A stretch of 6,816 nt of DNA from Christensenella sp. UBA1782 (lineage in GTDB: Bacteria; Bacillota; Clostridia; Christensenellales; DTU072), in NCBI GenBank assembly GCA_002315475.1, contig DCGI01000024.1, forward strand, positions 1 to 6,816, read 5' to 3'. The notes under the pieces are model-generated. The model worked only from the letters and a program-made list of their open reading frames with translations. It did not search any database and was not told the origin of the DNA. A program made the translations under genes and the position numbers. Of this stretch, positions 3,845-6,816 are shown piece after piece (within the stretch, counting starts at the first letter, position 1; the number at the start of each line of letters is the position of its first letter).

Positions 3845-5857
3845 ATGGATACTTTCACACAATATGTTGACGTTTTTTACGGGTGCAATCCCGTCGATTT
3901 GCCGAAAAGAAAGGGTATCGCTCAGGGTTGGCGTCCCATTAAAGGGATGGCGGGCAATACCACGCCCGCGGCGGTTCTGCCGTTCGGAAAAATGAGTTGC
4001 TGTGCATATAGCGGTGCTTACCCCACCGGATACGGCGTTTGCTCGGTCAATTCCTGTCATAGAATCAAGCCGATGTTCCCTACCCTCCAAACGAAAGGCT
4101 TTACCCACGTGCATCAATCGGGAACGGGTTTTATCGATCTGTTTTACAACTACGTTCTCGTTTCGCATACGGGCGGGAAAGCCGAAACCATCCTTTCCGA
4201 AAAAGCGACTTGCGGTTATTATTCCTGCCGTACGGCAAGTGCGACTTCTGCCTGCACCGTCACGCAAGACTGCGCCTTTCATCGCTTCGACACCCGCAAC
4301 AATACCGAACTGACCGTTTTCTTTTCGCAATACGGATTGGACAGAAACCAACGGAATCAGAAAATCTTCGCCGACTACGATGAGGCATCCTTGCGCATCG
4401 AGGGAAACACCGTCCTTTGCAAAGTGTCTTTCTTCGGCGTTCCCGTTTATTTTGCCATGCGAGCCAAAGACAAGGCAACCGTAAAAATTTTCTCCGCACA
4501 AGGCAATCAAGCGATTTCCTTTTCTTCCTTTCAAGGAGAATTCGGCGTAACGTTTTCTTTCGACAAACCGCACGCCGAAACCGTCCTCGCTCTTTCCTAT
4601 GTGTCCGAAAAGGATGCCTTGGCTTTCCTGGAACGGGACTTTCCCTTATCGGTCGAGGAAGTCGCCGAGCGAGGTGAAAAAATCTGGAACGAAAAACTCT
4701 CTCGAGTGGAAATCGTTGCGGACGAAGAGGAAAAGAAACTCTTTTACTCCAACCTCTATCACACCTTAATCAAACCGAGCGACGTCTCCGACGGTAATTT
4801 CTACGGCATCGAAGGCGATTGTGTAACCGACCTCGCCACCCTTTGGGATATGTACAAAACGGATTTGCCGTTTTTATTCTCTTTGTATCCCGAAATCGGG
4901 ACTAAGGTTATCCAAACTCTTCTTTCTTATCGAAAAAAATACGGCGTCATCCCCAACAGTTTTTTGATCGGTGCTAAGCAGGAAGTGGAATCGGGACAAG
5001 CGAAATTTTTGGCGGCACTGATTTTGACGGACGGGTATTTACGGGGTATCGGAGACAAACAAGAAATCTTTCAAACCTTGTACGACGAATACTTTTCCGA
5101 CCATTATAAGTTTTTCCGCGATACGGGAGAGGCTTCGAGAACCACCCACACCATGGACTTATACGAGGCGTCCGCATGCCTTGCTTTTATGGCGGACGAA
5201 GTCGGAAAACACGACCTCGCCGCAAGCCTTCGTCACGCATATAAAGGTATCGAAAAAGTCTTCCATAAGAGGACGGGACTCCTGCTTTTCCGTTCTGCCT
5301 ATTACGAAGGAAACTTCCTGAATTATTCCTTCCGTCTTCTGTCCGATCCCGAACTTCGCATCCGTTGCGCAGGCGGAAAAGAGAAACTGACCAAACGATT
5401 GGATTACTTCTTCGCTTTCCGTTTTCCCCGCATCGCTTACGGAAAATTCGAGGGATTCAATAACGAAACCGACATGGAAGCACCCTATTGTTATCACTTC
5501 GTCGGACGGCAGGATCGCTTATGCGAAGTGTTGCTCGCTTCCCGACAAATGTGGGTGAACGGGCGTGGCGGCATGCCCGGCAATAACGATACGGGCGGTC
5601 TGTCTTCCCTCTTTCTTTGGAACGCCGTCGGCATCTTCCCCGTTGCGGGACAAAACAAATTCTTTATCGGATTACCTCGCTACGAAAAAGTCGTTTTGCA
5701 TCTTCCTTCCGCCGACTTCGTCATTCGTCGGGAAGGCGAAGGATTTAACACGAAAAAAGCCGTCCTCAACGGACAGCCTTTATGCGATTTTGAATTCTCG
5801 GTAACCGATTTTAACAAGGGCGGAGAATTGGTCATAACCGTTTCTCCCGAAAAATAA
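3845..5857 (+). CDS. Glycoside hydrolase family 92 (alpha-mannosidase family), cytoplasmic
   Basis: 670 residues, a little short for GH92, whose members are Ca2+-dependent exo-alpha-mannosidases. Motifs in order: AGNTTPAAVLPFGKM (36-50); GFTHVHQSGTG (85-95, family GFSHTHLSGTG); LYHTLIKPSDVSDGNFYG (304-321); LATLWDMYKTDLPFLFSLYPE (split over 330-350); EGNFLNYSF (488-496, family EGNAWQY, so Glu488 is the likely general acid); NNETDMEAPYCYHFVG (539-554, family GNEPSH-type sugar-contact motif); GMPGNNDTGG (576-585, family GNDDCG, Asp582 the likely base); LWNAVGIFPVAG (591-602). There is no signal peptide, so it should act on imported mannosides or short glycans. The ATG at 3845 has no in-frame alternative with the N-terminal motifs intact, no Shine-Dalgarno, and a promoter at leaderless distance. 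The variant NETD in place of NEPSH suggests a shifted linkage or substrate preference (inference). It is convergent with the downstream esterase. Confidence 0.88.
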   Translation: MDTFTQYVDVFYGCNPVDLPKRKGIAQGWRPIKGMAGNTTPAAVLPFGKMSCCAYSGAYPTGYGVCSVNSCHRIKPMFPTLQTKGFTHVHQSGTGFIDLFYNYVLVSHTGGKAETILSEKATCGYYSCRTASATSACTVTQDCAFHRFDTRNNTELTVFFSQYGLDRNQRNQKIFADYDEASLRIEGNTVLCKVSFFGVPVYFAMRAKDKATVKIFSAQGNQAISFSSFQGEFGVTFSFDKPHAETVLALSYVSEKDALAFLERDFPLSVEEVAERGEKIWNEKLSRVEIVADEEEKKLFYSNLYHTLIKPSDVSDGNFYGIEGDCVTDLATLWDMYKTDLPFLFSLYPEIGTKVIQTLLSYRKKYGVIPNSFLIGAKQEVESGQAKFLAALILTDGYLRGIGDKQEIFQTLYDEYFSDHYKFFRDTGEASRTTHTMDLYEASACLAFMADEVGKHDLAASLRHAYKGIEKVFHKRTGLLLFRSAYYEGNFLNYSFRLLSDPELRIRCAGGKEKLTKRLDYFFAFRFPRIAYGKFEGFNNETDMEAPYCYHFVGRQDRLCEVLLASRQMWVNGRGGMPGNNDTGGLSSLFLWNAVGIFPVAGQNKFFIGLPRYEKVVLHLPSADFVIRREGEGFNTKKAVLNGQPLCDFEFSVTDFNKGGELVITVSPEK

Positions 5858-5862
5858 ACGGT
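5837..5862. other. Hairpin at the convergent gene junction
   Basis: ACCGTTT (5837-5843) and AAACGGT (5856-5862) form a perfect 7-bp stem with a 12-base loop, spanning the GH92 stop codon. No T-run follows in either direction, so it is at best a weak bidirectional stop for the two converging transcripts. No better terminator is visible in the 8-base gap. Confidence 0.25.
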
Positions 5863-5865
5863 ACC

Positions 5866-6816
5866 TTACCAGCCCAAACGTTTGGCAAACTCGCAGAAAT
5901 ATTTCCATCCCTGCCGATAAAAACGATGACCGCCCTCTCCGAAAAACAGTGCGGTATTTTCTTCGACGCCCCGATCGGAATAAATCTTGCGTATCGTTTC
6001 GTACGTTTCCCTTACCCCTTCTTCCAAAAAGATTTTATCTTCCTTGCCGGCGACCAATACGATACAGCGAGGCACAAGCAACGAAGCCAAATCCCCCATA
6101 TCGAAATACTTTGCCACGCCCGGCAAATAATTACAGGTACAGTGCCGATGATGAATCAACGATTTTCCGTACGAACAAACACTGCAACTCGGCATGGCTA
6201 TAGATATTCTTTCGTCCATACAAGCGGCGTAATACGTGGCGGTTCCGCCGCCCGAATTACCCATCACGCCGATTTTCGTGCCGTCCACGTCCTCTCTTTT
6301 TTCCAAAATGTCGATGGCTTTCGAAACGTCCCAAACCCGTTCTCCGACGGTCGTCCTCCCTACGAGGAGAGCCTGTGCCGAAAAGGTGTCGCACATGGTG
6401 TTGTTTTCGCCCCACTTGCTACGTCTTTCTCCGAATCCGCGTTGCTCGAGGACGAGAGCGGCAAAGCCGTACGAAAGTGCCTGAAAGGCAAAATCTCTGT
6501 CGTCGGCAATCTTTTTGACGTCCTTGATTCGGTAGGGTTTAGCCACCGAAAGAAGCATACCTTTAGAGTGACCTTGCAGACAAATCACGACGGGCGGTCG
6601 CACCGCCCCGTCGGGAAGAAGCAACAGACAAGGCATGAAACAATCTTCTTCCGTTTCTATCAAAAGTCTTATTTCGGTATACCCGTTCTTATGAATACGG
6701 TATTCCTCTCGGGCATTTGCCGTAAAAGAAGGCATATCGCCCAAGCACGTGGCAAGCTGACTTTTCAGTCGCTCTTTATAGTCTTTTTCGCCCCCCGCTT
6801 TCGCATAGGAAAGTAG
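5866..6816 (-). CDS. Alpha/beta-hydrolase, esterase type (acetylxylan-esterase/Abhydrolase_7-like), N-terminus beyond right edge
   Basis: The frame is open through the right edge. A TTG at 6744 could be taken as a start, but the 24 codons upstream (YKERLKSQLATCLGDM...) fit the amino-terminal helix this family has before the ...NGYTEIRLLIETEE strand, so the gene is 5'-partial here. Numbered from the TTG: VVICLQGHSKG (52-62) is the strand and oxyanion-hole loop. GFGERRSKWGENNTMCDTF (103-121) is the lid region. GVMGNSGGG (159-167) is the nucleophile elbow with Ser164. VAGKEDKIF (231-239) holds the acid, Asp236. GEGGHRF (269-275) holds the catalytic His273. The full triad is present. Relatives are annotated as acetylxylan esterases or dienelactone-hydrolase-like proteins, and the natural substrate cannot be read from sequence. 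No signal peptide is visible, but the true start is not in the window. It converges on the GH92 gene. Confidence 0.85.
   Translation of the reverse strand, partial: LLSYAKAGGEKDYKERLKSQLATCLGDMPSFTANAREEYRIHKNGYTEIRLLIETEEDCFMPCLLLLPDGAVRPPVVICLQGHSKGMLLSVAKPYRIKDVKKIADDRDFAFQALSYGFAALVLEQRGFGERRSKWGENNTMCDTFSAQALLVGRTTVGERVWDVSKAIDILEKREDVDGTKIGVMGNSGGGTATYYAACMDERISIAMPSCSVCSYGKSLIHHRHCTCNYLPGVAKYFDMGDLASLLVPRCIVLVAGKEDKIFLEEGVRETYETIRKIYSDRGVEENTALFFGEGGHRFYRQGWKYFCEFAKRLGW

Noticed and set aside
3806..4573. 255-codon minus-strand open frame
   Set aside because: Antisense to conserved GH92 N-terminal motifs; no ribosome binding site or family resemblance.
5874..5885. 12-bp palindrome CCAAACGTTTGG
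   Set aside because: It lies inside the esterase coding end (encodes part of AKRLGW) and fits chance plus codon constraint.
5926..6816. 296-codon plus-strand open frame
   Set aside because: It is fully antisense to the esterase, which carries a complete catalytic triad and family motifs; the plus-strand translation has no recognisable domain.
1..6816. tRNA, rRNA, CRISPR array, insertion sequence or attachment site
   Set aside because: No cloverleaf-like, repeat-spacer, transposase or terminal-repeat pattern was found on reading both strands.

Overview
The window looks like chromosomal DNA of a Bacillota (Clostridia-type, probably host-associated) bacterium. The start codons of most genes follow AAGGAG-type ribosome binding sites, the promoters are close to the TTGACA/TATAAT consensus with A-tracts upstream, intergenic DNA is AT-rich, and one gene is a cytoplasmic GH92 alpha-mannosidase of the kind found in gut Firmicutes. 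No tRNA, rRNA, CRISPR array, transposase or phage gene is visible. The organism assignment is an inference from these features only.

Left half (1-3470), minus strand: one apparent operon read leftwards. A promoter at 3442-3470 precedes gene A (2866-3399), gene B (2225-2821), gene C (1493-2164) and gene D (starts 1388, runs off the left edge). A, B and C are divergent paralogues of about 180-220 residues. They share an N-terminal module (KxxAVxQYLxAxxxYG), a helical middle with a Trp/basic patch, a lysine-rich stretch, and a C-terminal RxTxEAIxxG(R/K) module. B and C additionally end in an NPF tail behind a flexible linker. I do not recognise this family. D is a large protein that reaches, at the very edge of the window, the MSP-S-V...FDLVVFDE signature of SF1 (Dna2/UPF1-like, DUF4011-associated) helicases. 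It has no Walker A upstream of that motif, and its reading frame is broken by a +1 shift near a GGGG run at 1073-1076. Three paralogous small helical proteins with a helicase-like partner form the best candidate here for an undescribed system.

Middle (3400-3844): a divergent intergenic region. It holds the operon promoter, a second strong minus-strand promoter (3760-3787), a GC-richer block with several inverted repeats and a possible 38-residue ORF (3606-3722), and a plus-strand promoter placed so that the mannosidase transcript would be leaderless.

Right half (3845-6816): a GH92 glycosidase on the plus strand (3845-5857), and converging on it with only 8 bases between the stop codons, an alpha/beta-hydrolase (esterase type) on the minus strand that is cut by the right edge. 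Both could serve glycan breakdown (demannosylation and de-esterification), but they are convergent and not one operon.
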